Assembly: GCA_905221605.1 (NCBI GenBank)
Contig: CAJNDS010002401.1
Location: 548,542 to 612,541, forward strand
Length of the DNA stretch: 64,000 nt
Direction: 5' to 3'
From: Symbiodinium natans
Taxonomy: Eukaryota > Sar > Dinophyceae > Suessiales > Symbiodiniaceae
Of the stretch, positions 1-11,300 are shown one piece after another (the stretch's first letter is position 1; each line of letters begins with the position of its first letter). The notes under the pieces are model-generated. The model searched no databases and had not been told where the DNA came from. It saw nothing but the letters and a program-made list of their open reading frames with translations. A program made the translations under genes and the position numbers.

Positions 1-504
1 TAAGAAAGTATGGTCTTTGAGTGATTTTTTTCAGGGCACTTTAGGATTGATGCGGGGTGTTGCGGCTGAGAGTCAGGAATTCGGGGTTTGGGATTTGGGC
101 CTCATGAGTTTAGGGTCCAGACGTTCGTGGCTTGGGTGCTGTAACGGCGTAGGCGCTTGGGAGATGGATTTCAGGCTCAGCGCCTGAGCTCTGCCCTTAC
201 CTCTTGTAAGGCTCATGTACCCCCAAATTCTGCTCGATCTTGCTCCATGTCCTCGGCGATGCGGCTCCGCTCTGTGAGCCCTGACCTGGGGTGAGCATAT
301 TCATCAACCCCGCAAAAAATCGGGGGTCTAAACTTGAAACCTCTAAGCCCCTTTGCCCCTGTACCCCTCTTGTGGGCTGGCTCTCGCACCACTTCGCTAC
401 TCCGTGTGTACACTGTGGGTGTTGAAACTTGGCTCTGGCCCTGTACAAACCTTAGAGCCCGGGACATGGGAGGAACCCTGTTCCCCATATTTCGTAGTCA
501 TTGC

Positions 505-597
505 AAACCCTAAACCCTACACCTCAAAAACCTAAACCCTAAACCCTAAACCCTAAACCCTAAACCCTAGACCCTAAACCCCAAACCTTAAACCTCA
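505..597 (-). repeat. CCCTAAA telomere-like tract
   Basis: A C-strand tract has five or more near-perfect CCCTAAA units (about 530-568) with degenerate flanks such as CCCCAAA and CCTTAAA. CCCTAAA is the complement of the Arabidopsis-type telomere repeat TTTAGGG. Its position inside the window makes it interstitial, or part of a scrambled subtelomere. Confidence 0.85.
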
Positions 598-1396
598 GGG
601 CTCGACTCGGAGAGGCGGCACTGCCTGGGCCCCATGTGGCGAAGTTTGGGGTTTCACACGGCTTAAGAGGGCTTAAGAGGCTTTGGTTCAAGTACCCTAT
701 GAAGGCCAGCACTGCATGATCTGCAGAGACACTTCACCAACCTACCAGCCAGATGTTGGGCACAAGGAGTTGCACACAATGCCTCCTTTCGGGCTTGGGG
801 TGACTCCGAATCCCGAACTCTACACCGCCGTACACAAGCTACATCTGAAGGTGACGTTCTCATGCGGCAGAAAGCAATGACAGAATCTGCAGGTGGGCAA
901 ACATCGGTATGGCGACTCAATGGCGACACCTGAACTTCAAGTCCTTCTATGCTGCACTCCCAACACCGCTCAGGGCTTCACGCACGATGGATTGGGCCGA
1001 TGAAGGCACGGGGTGCTGTTTTGTAATACTCTGAAGTGTGCTGAGCGGATCGCTCCACTTTGGCTATTCCGTCGATCTCCTGCCACAGCAGAGAGAAACA
1101 GCCACGTGAAACTGAAGCATTTGGGAGATTTTGGGAGGAGAGGGGGGGGTGTTAGACCGAGGCTCTAAGGGCAACAGTAAGCAGTTTGCAGAACTCAAGC
1201 ATGAAACCCTGAACCCTGCACCGGCTGTTTGGGGTACGAATACCCGGCTTTGCCGCCACAGTAGCCTAATCCCTAACCCCTCAAAGCCTCAAACCCTACA
1301 CCTTAAGCCTCTAAAACCTGAACCCCCACAGCCCTAAACGCCAAACTTTTAGCACCTACCGAGGTCCAAGCCACCCAGTCTTCAGCAACCTTCAGT

Positions 1397-1491
1397 TTGG
1401 GGTTTAGGGTTGAGAGGGGTTCAGGGTTCAGGGTTTTTGGCGGTTCAGGGGCTTAGGATTTGGTGGTTTAGGGTTTAGGGTACCCTAAACC

Positions 1492-1530
<39 letters not shown>

Positions 1531-1551
1531 ACCCTAAACCCTAAACCCCAT
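1397..1551. repeat. Head-to-head telomere-like junction
   Basis: Degenerate G-strand repeats (about 1397-1480, ending in two perfect TTTAGGG units) meet C-strand repeats (1483-1551) across the two bases TA. The junction is a perfect 24-nt palindrome at 1470-1493, with half-site GGGTTTAGGGTA. The C-strand side is one CCCTAAA, six consecutive CCCTCAA variants (1490-1531) and two CCCTAAA. G-strand then C-strand is the orientation expected of two joined chromosome ends; the fusion origin is inference. Confidence 0.85.
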
Positions 1552-1644
1552 CCACGCCAGCAGGACCCGGCCTTGATGCGCATGAGGCACTCGGCCACTT
1601 CGGAATTGAACCTTGGGGGGCGTTTGGGGCTTTGGGGTTTGGGG

Positions 1645-1721
1645 TTTAGGGTTTAGGGTTTAGGGTTTAGGGTTTAGGGTTTAGGGTTTAGGGTTTAGGG
1701 TTTAGGGTTTAGGGTTTAGGG
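1645..1721 (+). repeat. (TTTAGGG)11 array
   Basis: Eleven perfect head-to-tail TTTAGGG units, preceded by a TTTGGGG-like unit. It is the longest perfect tract in the window. At its right end the sequence turns through an imperfect palindrome (about 1718-1742, GGGTTTGAAGGT then AACCTACAAACCC) into degenerate C-strand repeats. Confidence 0.95.
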
Positions 1722-1797
1722 TTTGAAGGTAACCTACAAACCCTACAACCCATGTCAACTCTATAAGCCCGTAATGCCTAAAACCCTCTAGGACCCC

Positions 1798-1918
1798 GAA
1801 ACTTATAAGCTCTCTAAACCCTGTAAGCCGGAAACTTATAAACTCTCTAAACCTAAACCAGAAACTCATAAACTCTCTAAACCTAACCAGAAACTTTGAA
1901 CCTCTCTACACCCTAAAC
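1798..1918. repeat. Four ~31-bp minisatellite units
   Basis: Units start at 1798, 1831, 1861 and 1890. Each begins GAAACT(T/C) and contains CTCTCTAAAC or a close variant. The CTAAACC core suggests the unit grew from degenerated telomere repeats. It bridges the eleven-unit TTTAGGG array and the next CCCTAAA array. Confidence 0.75.
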
Positions 1919-2058
1919 CCTAACCCCTAAACCCTAAACCCGAAACCCTAAACCCTAAACCCTAAACCCTAAACCCTAAACCCTAACCCTAACCCTAAAC
2001 CCTAAACCCTAAACCCTAAACCCGAAACCCTAAACCCTAAACCCTAAACCCTAACCCT
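1911..2058 (-). repeat. CCCTAAA array with CCCTAA and CCCGAAA variants
   Basis: About twenty C-strand telomere units, mostly CCCTAAA, with scattered CCCTAA and two CCCGAAA variants. Orientation is opposite to the array at 1645-1721, so the two arrays face each other. Confidence 0.92.
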
Positions 2059-2136
2059 GAAGCCTCGCGCTGCCCCGCTGCCCAGTGAGGACGCGCAGTC
2101 TTTGCGCGACCTCCGAGGCCTCGCTGCGGGGCTTCG

Positions 2137-2285
2137 GGCCGTTTGGGGTTCGGGGTGTTTCGGGGATTTAGGCGGTTTAGGGTTTCGGGTTTAGGGTTTC
2201 GGGTTTGGGGTTTGGGGTTTGGGGTTTCGGGGTTTTGGGTTTCGGGGTTTGGGGTTCGGGGTTCGGGGTTGGGGCTTGGGAATTG
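2137..2285 (+). repeat. Degenerate TTTAGGG/TTTGGGG/TTTCGGG tract
   Basis: G-rich heptamer-like units (GTTTGGG, GTTTCGG, GTTTAGG) run on the plus strand for about 150 bp. With the preceding CCCTAAA array this makes a divergent arrangement. The open frames here (Gly/Phe/Arg repeats) are artefacts of the heptamer. Confidence 0.75.
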
Positions 2286-2856
2286 CAAGTTACAGGCTCC
2301 GTGCTCGCATGTGGGAGGGGTGGTGGGGTCCTCGTACTACGGGCAACATTTGTGATTGAGTCCCCCTGAAAACCAAGAGCCCTAACCCTCTAATGTAGGG
2401 CCCCTGGGCTGCCTTGGCTGGGGCAAGCTGTCAGGAATCTGAAGGAACTCCGGGGGGTTGAGAGGTTAGGGTTTTGAGCTTGGGTTTCGAGATCAGGGAC
2501 AGAATTTAGATCAGCTCTGCACTCTGAACCCTACTCTCCATGAACACTCACACTCGAGTTGTGCTGGTATTTCCTGTGTGGCCCACTCCATTCGTCTGGT
2601 CGAAGCACGTGCTCAATGCCTTGACATGCCGCACTGGGCTTAGAATAGGTGACTTATGGTATGGCCCGGCATTATTCTACGATTTACGGGATCCACATGG
2701 ATGCAATACGAAGAGCTTGTAGCAAAGGGTTTGGTGTGCAGGGCATGTGGGATCCACAGGTTTCAGGGCCTGGGGCTTACAAAGTTCAATTCGTGCCGAC
2801 CAGGGCGCAATATCTTTACATGTTTGCTGTGGTGCTCTTGCCACGGTTAACAATGG

Positions 2857-2895
2857 TTCAGGGTTCAGGGTTTAGGGTTTAGGGTTTAGGGTTTA
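2857..2895 (+). repeat. Short TTTAGGG tract
   Basis: Two TTCAGGG variants followed by three or four TTTAGGG units. It lies about 385 bp before the start of duplication block A. Confidence 0.85.
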
Positions 2896-3336
2896 ACAAG
2901 AACTCGGCATCTACCCAGAACAAGCGTGCAGCAAACATGCACACACTCTCCGGCACGCATCTGGAGTCTAATTCATCGGGGAGCAAACCTTGCCATGCGA
3001 GGTTGGTGCTAGTACGTTTCCGGGAGAAAGGTCACCATACGTTTGTGCAACTGTAACGCGGCCTGGGGTCAAAAATCGACGGATTTGAGGATTTGGAGCT
3101 TAGAGCTTCGGATTCTGCAGCAAAACGGACGAATGGGTCTCCACACCACCCCAAATACGATTCAATCTGGTTGGAACTGAACGCAAATCTGCACAAGCCC
3201 GGGCACCATTGCCAATGATTCTCATGGTGAAGGAGGGCTGTGATTACCCCGGCCGCCAAACAAGTATGGCCCCTCTGACCATCATTACGCAGTTCTGTGG
3301 GGTCCGTATTGCAGGGCTTGGAGTATCCGCACAATC

Positions 3337-3440
3337 CTATACTCCCCTTAGAACCTTAACAAAAATATTACTTTTAATATCCTCTTGGGTTCTATATACG
3401 AACAAAAATATTTCAAAAAAAAATCTCAAGGGGGGTATAG
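3337..3440. mobile_element. 104-bp MITE-like element, copy A only
   Basis: An AT-rich insertion with terminal inverted repeats: left CTATACTCCCCTTAGA (3337-3352), right TCTCAAGGGGGGTATAG (3424-3440), whose reverse complement is CTATACCCCCCTTGAGA. It is flanked by AATC at 3333-3336 and 3441-3444. Block B has one AATC and no insert at the matching site (about 20236), as expected of an empty site. There is no coding capacity, so it would be non-autonomous. The 4-bp duplication does not identify a superfamily; TA-based alternatives fit the empty site less well. Confidence 0.7.
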
Positions 3441-3554
3441 AATCTTGTGCATGGCGGCCCTGCCATGTCGAGAACCCGGCAAGTAGATCCGGTGAGACCC
3501 TCGGATCCATGGCTCCAGCCGGACACTTGCCCGAAGGTGCTGACAGTGCTGCCA

Positions 3555-3644
3555 ATGCTCCCCCCCCCCAAATAATAATAATGGAATGGGAAACAACTTA
3601 ATTATAATTATGATTATTATTACTAGTAGTATTATTCTTATGCT
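3555..3644. mobile_element. AT-rich insertion flanked by ATGCT, copy A only
   Basis: An insert of about 80 bp (3560-3639) starts with a C run and continues with AATAATAAT and ATTATTATT stretches that can fold on each other. ATGCT stands at both ends (3555-3559 and 3640-3644). Block B reads straight through (CCAATACTAGG near 20340). It could be a small element or an expanded microsatellite. Confidence 0.45.
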
Positions 3645-5480
3645 AGGCCAATACCACCTGCACAACGTACAGCATTCATGCACTTTGAACAAACGGTCGA
3701 TGCCTCGTGGTCAAGGCCACGGGAAGCTTCCACTCCCGATTCACAGGACCAACTTGGCGCCGTAAGAAGAGTTGAGACCTAATCGAAGCAATATCCTGCC
3801 GGCCGGCGGCAAGCTGACTAAACTGGGATCCTAGCATTATAAGCTCTGCAAGCCCTCTTAACCCTATGGAGCCCTATGAAGCCCAACTGCCAAGAAGGCC
3901 CGAACATCGCACCGTCACTCAGGCGTTTGGCTTGATCACACATCCTTGAAGGGCTCATGGTAAGCTTAAAAGAGAAAGGTTCTAAGTAGGGCTCTAAGAA
4001 GGGTTGAGGGTTCAGGCTCTACTTGAGGGCTCATGACAAACCCAGCTGCGGCACCTACGACCCGAAACATACAACAAACCCATGCAATGCGCACCTGATT
4101 TCTTCGCCAGCGTTGCAGCAAGATCCAGAGATCTCTTTGCACCGGCTCTAGGCTCACCAACTTCCTGCGAAGGAAGCGCTGGCTCCATGTGAAACATTTG
4201 CCACTCATGCTGCCGTGCTCCACAGGGCCAAGCACTTCGGGCCTGTCCGCTGCGGAGCGCACAGTACAGACAGAGGCTTCTGGCTGAAGGCCGTGCCACA
4301 GAACGCAAGCCGCAGCGTGCGAGGGGTGTGGCGCGCACACCCGCCCGAAGAAACTCTCTCTATCGAGGGCAGAGAAGACATTCTTACAAGATTTTTGTAG
4401 GAACAAAATACACCAGGCCCGGATATGCAAAAGCTTAGGGGGAGGCATGAAGTATTGAAGTATCGCCAGGTGTCTCCGAAGCAGCTTGGGCCATGTAGGC
4501 CACGTGAGAGCTGCCTAAGCCCGGGGCTGCTAAGACTGCGTGACGGAACTTCACCCTCCGGACGCTCTGTGCCTCTTTTTTAGGGCCGTGGTGGGGTATA
4601 GTTTACGAAAATATCCGCCGACCCCCGCCGGAGCGGGGGAGGCGTTGGTGAAGATCCATTCTCGGTCATCCGGTCATCGCCCCAGTCCCACCTTTTATGG
4701 CAGCGTCAGGAACGCCCCCAACCGCCACCTACGTTGAAATTGGGTGTTTTTCCAGTTAGATAAGTCAAGCCGTCCTGGTTGAGCCACGCAGCCAGGTGAG
4801 CTGGCTGGTAAGCATCGCACAAACTGGATTTCGCTCATCCTCCCCAAGCCGAGGTCAGGAATATGGGATACACGAGCTGATAGGGGCCACCTGCAGGGTC
4901 GGGACAGCGGAGCCTCGCCTCTCCGCGCAGCTTCTACGACACAAGAAAAGCAGGTGGAAGAACGGGCGTCACAAGCCCCTCATCGTTCGGAATTGTCTTC
5001 ATGGAAAGGACGGAGCGACTGGCCGTCCGGACTCTCAGGACTCTGAGCTGGCGATGCTCACAAGAAAGAGCTTCCATCTCGCTTAAGGTTTAATGAGGGT
5101 GCCATGCTGACGGTCAGCAACAGCGGAATAGAAAGCCAGAAAACCTGGTTGTTGACAGCCTGCCAAGGGAGGCCTTCGAAATCATGCAGTGTCCGATGCT
5201 TCTGGCTTATCGCAGCTTGGAAGGTCCCACTTCGCAGCCGATACCGCGATGAGGGAAGATCCAAAAATGGTCACCGACCTTACCGGGGGGCCTCGCCGGT
5301 GGCTTTTAGGGAGATCCGGTAGACCTCTTTCAAATTAGGCGCGACCGAGAGCACTCTGCCGTGCAGGCTGCAGACTACCTGAAGGCCTCATGCAACAGCT
5401 GTGTGGGCGTGCGCGTCCAGGCATTGCCTGCAGCAGGCTCGCCTTGCACCTTAGACTTTGGTGCCGCACGCAGTGACGGG

Positions 5481-6842
5481 CCTTGCATGCTGCATCTTCC
5501 ATCTGCAACCGGAGCATCAGCCAGGGCCGCATAAAAGTGGTCCACTCCCTTAACCATTGCAGCTAGCACGTGGCAAAGTGATCTAAACATCGAGCGCACC
5601 GAGCGTTGAAAAGTGGACTGTGGCAAGGCGAGAACATCGGCTGTGCCAATCGAGGCCCGCGAGGCCAGCAGTGAACCTCGAAGACTTGCGGCAAGAAGTG
5701 GAGCTGGACGGAATGATCCTTTGTTGATCGTCCTGGGCCTACTTACTGTCGTTGAACAGTACACTTTGGGCTGCGAGGAGGGCTGTTGCCTCGTGCTCTG
5801 CCCGTGCTCAAATCATCAAGGACATCAAGTGCGCGCCGCATACGCCGAGCTGCAGCCGGAGTACATTCGCCACAGGCAAATCTGAGAGCCCGTTCAAGTC
5901 CACATGGACCTCGCACGGTACTCCCGAAACTAGGCCCGGTGCTCTCTTCGGCGGATGACGGTCTACGACACAAGCAAGCTGCCCGCAGGCACCTGAGAAG
6001 CTGGCCTCACTGGGATGAAAGGCACGCACGGCATCGAAAGTGACGTCTTTTCAGCGCGGTATGGTGGAGCTTCCTCACGGGCTCTGTGCGACAAGGAATG
6101 CCAACGAGTTTGACGCGGCCTGGGACGAAGTGTCGATGCTGCGAGGAGATGGCAATGCCAGACACTTGTGCAGTCTGCTGTCTTCCCTTGTCAAGCAGGC
6201 AAAGCCTTGCATGCTGAATCTTCCATCTGCAACCGGAGCATCAGCCAGGGCCGCATAAAAGTGGTCCACTCCCTTAACCATTGCAGCTAGCACGTGGCAA
6301 AGTGATCTAAACATCGAGCGCACCGAGCGTTGAAAAGTGGACTGTGGCAAGGCGAGAACATCGGCTGTGCCAATCGAGGCCCGCGAGGCCAGCAGTGAAC
6401 CTCGAAGACTTGCGGCAAGAATTGGAGCTGGACGGAATGATCCTTTGTTGATCGTCCTGGGCCTACTTACTGTCGTTGAACAGTACACTTTGGGCTGCGA
6501 GGAGGGCTGTTGCCTTGTGCTCTGCCCGTGCTCAAATCATCAAGGACATCAAGTGCGCGCCGCATACGCCGAGCTGCAGCCGGAGTACATTCGCCACAGG
6601 CAAATCTGAGAGCCCGTTCAAGTCCACATGGACCTCGCACCGTACTCCCGAAACTAGGCCCGGTGCTCTCTTCGGCGGATGACGGTCTAAGACACAAGCA
6701 AGCTGCCCGCAGGCACCTGAGAAGCTGGCCTCACTGGGATGAAAGGCACGCACGGCATCGAAAGTGACGTCTTTTCAGCGCGGTATGGTGGAGCTTCCTC
6801 ACGGGCTCTGTGCGACAAGGAATGCCAACGAGTTTGACGCGG
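5481..6842 (+). repeat. Tandem duplication, 724-bp period (two units)
   Basis: Positions 5481-6118 and 6205-6842 are nearly identical over 638 bp. The open frames on both strands are repeated almost unchanged, so the event looks recent. Block B has one full equivalent (about 22593-23240) and a second diverged, truncated one (about 23463-23700). The repeated frames show no known domain. Confidence 0.9.
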
Positions 6843-7092
6843 AAAGGACGCAGCGGCACGGTAAGGTGGGCCGCTGAGCGCTCTCTGCGGTGCCTAGCAG
6901 CCCAAGCGTGCCTGTGAGTAATGGCGGTAGCCACTCCACATCCCCTAGGAAGCCCAGGCCTCATATTCGTTGGCAGAAAAAAGAAGCTAACCGAAGGCCT
7001 TCCTTTGAGGCCTCTGGGCCTCACAGGCTCCTTAAAGGGCAGGGCCGGGGCCTCCCTAGACTCCTTTCTCGCATGGGGCTGCGCACTCAAGG

Positions 7093-7751
7093 GCAGCAGC
7101 CCACGTGCCTCTGCCATGGAAGATTCCCGAGTCCTCCAAGGGTACCATCAGGGGCTTCTATTTGGCGTGGTAGCCGGACGGCTAAGATGGGTCAGGGGCA
7201 CCTGCTCGTCAAGAAGAGGTTTGCGTCAGTGCCTTTGGCTTGGGGCCTGCTGGGCTGTTTGAGCTGAGAGGGCAGAGAAGAAAGCCGCCCTCGCGAGCCT
7301 CGTGAGCCTCGTGAGCAACGGCCCGAGTTTCGACGTGGAAGCGGCAAGTCGGAGCGGAGGAGGGACGCAGCAAGGGTCGGCTGAGAGCAAGAGGAGGCCA
7401 GCAAGGGCAGAAAGGATGGTAGCAGCAGCCCACGTGCCTCTGCCATGGAAGATTCCCGAGTCCTCCAAGGGTACCATCAGGGGCTTCTATTTGGCGTGGT
7501 AGCCGGACGGCTAAGATGGGTCAGGGGCACCTGCTCGTCAAGAAGAGGTTTGCGTCAGTGCCTTTGGCTTGGGGCCTGCTGGGCTGTTTGAGCTGAGAGG
7601 GCAGAGAAGAAAGCCGCCCTCGCGAGCCTCGTGAGCCTCGTGAGCAACGGCCCGAGTTTCGACGTGGAAGCGGCAAGTCGGAGCGGAGGAGGGACGCAGC
7701 AAGGGTCGGCTGAGAGCAAGAGGAGGCCAGCAAGGGCAGAAAGGATGGTAG
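7093..7751 (+). repeat. Tandem duplication, 329-bp period (two units)
   Basis: The segment starting GCAGCAGCCCACGTG at about 7093 recurs at about 7422, essentially identical, through GGCAGAAAGGATGGTAGCA. Block B has one unit (about 24040-24340). The duplication is therefore specific to A and recent. Confidence 0.9.
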
Positions 7752-8097
7752 CATCTAGGCCCAAGAGCTCAAGGAACTGCAGGGCTCACGTCCCTCCACA
7801 AGCCCGAGCCTCTGGTGGAAAGAAGCCCCTGTTTGATGACGGACCAATCGGACTGCGGCAAAAGCAACGGCGGGTGTCCAAGGCACTGGCAGCACTGCCC
7901 TGCTACACATTGCACGGCATTTCACCCTAATCCCTACTCTAAGCCGGAACAGAAGCGGGTTCAGGAACCCTACGCACGTGTTGCTCTGCGTGCAGTAACA
8001 AGCGGACGAGAAAGTGCTATGCGTTTAAGCCGAGTCTTCCGGAAAAGCTTCCATGATGTCCAAAGGCTGCAAGGCTTGAAAAGCTCGAGGTACAGCC

Positions 8098-8358
8098 GTG
8101 GCCCAAAGTGCCGTGGTCTTTCTGCACTGGCAGAGCTTTCGGGAGCTTGCCATGGAGGCTACAAGGGTGATGAAACCGGGATACTGCAAAGCACCTCTGC
8201 CCAATCAGACCGGCCACAACTTTGAAGAGATCTGGAGCAAGGCCGTGCAGCACCCGGCCGTTCTGGCAGCTGCGGCTTTACGTGCAGATCCCAGACAACC
8301 ACAAGGGGCGAAAGATCCTTGCACGCGGTGCATATATTCCAGGCAAAGCATCCTGTGA
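8098..8358 (+). CDS. Conserved small open frame, function unknown (block A)
   Basis: An 86-codon frame whose last 81 residues are also open in block B (24700-24945), ending at the same stop. The peptide includes NQTGHNFEEIWSKAVQHP and an Ala-rich AVLAAAALRADP segment; the copies differ by a few residues (CK/SQ, P/S, R/K). An overlapping plus-strand frame is also open, and nucleotide conservation continues outside the frame. It could therefore be an exon remnant or chance. I do not recognise the family. Confidence 0.2.
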   Translation: MAQSAVVFLHWQSFRELAMEATRVMKPGYCKAPLPNQTGHNFEEIWSKAVQHPAVLAAAALRADPRQPQGAKDPCTRCIYSRQSIL

Positions 8359-11300
8359 CTGTTCCTTCTGTCGGTGATGTCTGACTGCCCAGCCAGCAAC
8401 GTGCCTCCATCAGCCTACGCGATCCCGCCTGCTTAGGCGGTCGGGCTCTTCGAGGATGTGCCTCGCACTCCCCCCCACCCCTTGCACTCTGCACTAACCG
8501 CACACTCCGCACGCTCCTCATACTCCGCACAAAGTTGCTTGGAGTCACAGCGCGCTCAAGTGGCCCAACATGGAACGACCATGGCACGGCGCCTGCAAAG
8601 ACGTAGGCATCCTCCACGACTCGGCATCTCTCTAGATTCTCCTTCAGAGAAAGACTAAGCCCCTGGTCTCCTTGAAAGCCGCCGTTGCACACCCGGCTTT
8701 GCAGATCAGCCCCGAGGTTGCGCTGGCTGCGTCAAAGGACCAGACCAGGGTCTAGGAAGCTTATCGAGGGTTTTTGCAATTGGGGGAGGGAGCCCTAGCT
8801 TTCCAGGACCTGCCTTCGCAAAGCTCCTGGAGCACGCCCTGCGACAAGATCAGGTTCAAGGCGCTAAGAAGGGCCGGCGAAGGTCTCGGATGCCTCGCGC
8901 AGGGAGCCGAAGGGCAGTGTGTCTGTGTTTCCTCATGTCCGGCCTGCGACTCAACAAGATATCAGCAAGGAAGGTCTGTGATGGTACGGAGGTACGGCTC
9001 AGCCTTGGTTTAGCCCTGGCAGGTGGCTTGCACCAAGAGCTGCCCTTTGCTGGACGCAGTTTCTCGCAGCAGGCCGAAGACCAAGGATGTGATGGAGGCA
9101 ATAGTGACGATGGTCGACAAAGATTGAAAGCAAACGGATCTACTCGCTACGAGTCTGCCTGGTCGATCTGTGCCAATGGGATGGCCTTGCACAGCTCGTT
9201 CCACTGGCCGCGTGTCAATGAAACTCCTGGCCACTCAAGTCATCAGATGCCAGCCTCCATTGTAGCCCATGAATTTGTCAAACACCTCCCCAATCATTCA
9301 AAACCGACCCTTCTTGTCTAATTCCCTCCTGACACCGGCGATCCGTGTAGTATGCACGTTGGATTGCTGCTAATTGAACCCTCAGACTATCGCCTGGAAG
9401 TTGAGGGGGGGCATTGGCCCACATCTCAGCTCAACATGCAACACACAATTCTTAAATAGCTCACAATCGTCGATCCTGGTGCCGATTTGGTCAGCCGACG
9501 GACCCTATCGAGTATCGATGGGTGAGTCCCTGGCGGACGGAGTGGTGCTTGCATGATCTTCGATCTCATGCAAAAGGAGCACCGCCTGTGGACAGAAAAC
9601 TGCTTGTGTAAGCCGGCGTGGTCCGCGGAGTCCCCGGCGCTTGCGCAGATGGCCTGTTGCTGGCGTGGCTACGTAGGGGGGCTGGAGCTGTGCAAATCGG
9701 ATACAGGAGAGAAGAGATGCATGTCGTCGAAGTCATTCCAAGTGGTCCTTCGAATACAGGAAAGCTCCTCCTCACGAAGTTAAGCAAGGCTTGGGAATCC
9801 GTTCTCTCAGGGTTGATGCTGGCCGTCGACTCTCTGTGCTCTCCCCTGTCAAGCATCTGAGTTCTCGCACTCTTGTCTGGTTTGTCTAGTTTGCCTGCGG
9901 AACAGAGAAAGACAGCATCAAGACGAGGCAGAGTTTTGAGAACTCCAAGCTAAGTGCTTCGCCCGACCAAGAATGAGGGGCGAGGAGAAGGGAGAAGCGC
10001 TTGGCCTTAGGCCTTGAGTCCGGAAGCCCCACAGAAAGGGGCACACTTAGGCATTGCCTGTGTGGGGAACGTTCTTGGCGCACAACCCAACAAGCCCCCA
10101 GAGGCCGCTTTTTTCGTGGCCGCCGCAAAGGCCTAATTTGGGCCTTGATTTGGGGCTTAATTTGGCGCCTAATTGGGACTCAAGTACCACATGGGGCACA
10201 GGGCCCGCAAGGTGCGAGAGCTGGCGCAAAGAGTCTGCGAGACTGCGAATGAAAACCAGGCAGCGGGCCCCGGGGAAAATAATCTGGAGCTTTCAGGCTT
10301 GGTCACTGGATGCTTCGGGACTCCTACACAATGGAGTTTGAGTTTCGCCGCAATCTCAAGGCAGCATCTGGCAGTTAGAAACGAGAGGCTGGGACAAGCG
10401 CTGTCTCCAAGCCTGAAGGTCGTGGCCGCAAACGTTCCATGACGATCAGTGCCACTGCCAAGTGGCAGTCTGCATCCTGCAATGCGAGTTGGTGGGAGCT
10501 GCTGGCCCCCACTCCGACTCTCTGTGAAGTCATGTCTAGGCTGGCACAACAGGCGGGGGCACAAAGAGGCTGCAAGATGGGGAGAGGTCAGGCCCCACGC
10601 CCAAGAACTTCTCCTGGGCTTCGAAACTCCGACGCGCGAAGTTTGGGTAGTTTGATAGTCAGATGTGACAGGACAACTTCCGGTCTCCAAGCCTCAAGAT
10701 GAGCAGTGCCACTGCCAGTCCGCATCTGGTTAGTGCGAGCTGTTGGATGCTGTCCCCTGATGCAACCTTCCATTCCTCCTCATTCCTCCTGCAATCCGCA
10801 GAGACTGCTGCGGATGGGGAAAACTCTCCCTGAAGACTTTTGCCATGGGGACTGGGAGGTTCCTGTACTGCACATCGCGAGGTTCTTGTAAACTTCTTGC
10901 TGCAGCCCTGCCCTGCGCGGCCGGCAAGCATCTGCAGGCGCTGCATTTCAGCCTTGCATGTCAACACGACTGAAAAAGATCTTCAGAAACGCTCGATGCC
11001 ATCAAGAACAGGAGCGGTTGGTTTACGGCATGGTGTGCTGATGACTGCACAGAAGGGCACCATTGCAGTGCATGCGTCCTCCGGACGCTCCGCGGTCGGA
11101 GGGGCTTAAGACAGGGCGGGCTCCATACCTGAGGAACGTCGCAAGGAATGCATGACATCGGCCAAAGCCGATGTCCTCCTTTCGGGGCAAACAGCTTTAA
11201 GATACTCTTCGTCAGCGGCCGGGGCTCAAGTTAAGGTTCTGTGAATCGGCGCCCTGCGACACTGCAACATCTTGCGCTTCAAGGCCATCGGATTGCTCAC

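Larger units (their letters stand above)
1..3278. other. Telomere-repeat-rich, gene-poor leading segment
   Basis: This segment mixes TTTAGGG-type and CCCTAAA-type tracts, listed separately, with unique sequence. Between tracts (1-505, 600-1397, 2059-2136, 2286-2856, 2896-3278) I see no convincing coding frame. Open frames are short, occur on both strands and have no recognisable motif. The tracts change orientation repeatedly, so this is an internal or rearranged subtelomere-like region rather than one simple chromosome end. Confidence 0.6.

Noticed and set aside
1-2895. A true chromosome end
   Set aside because: The arrays alternate orientation and are followed by 60 kb of other sequence on one side; the window start itself is not a repeat.
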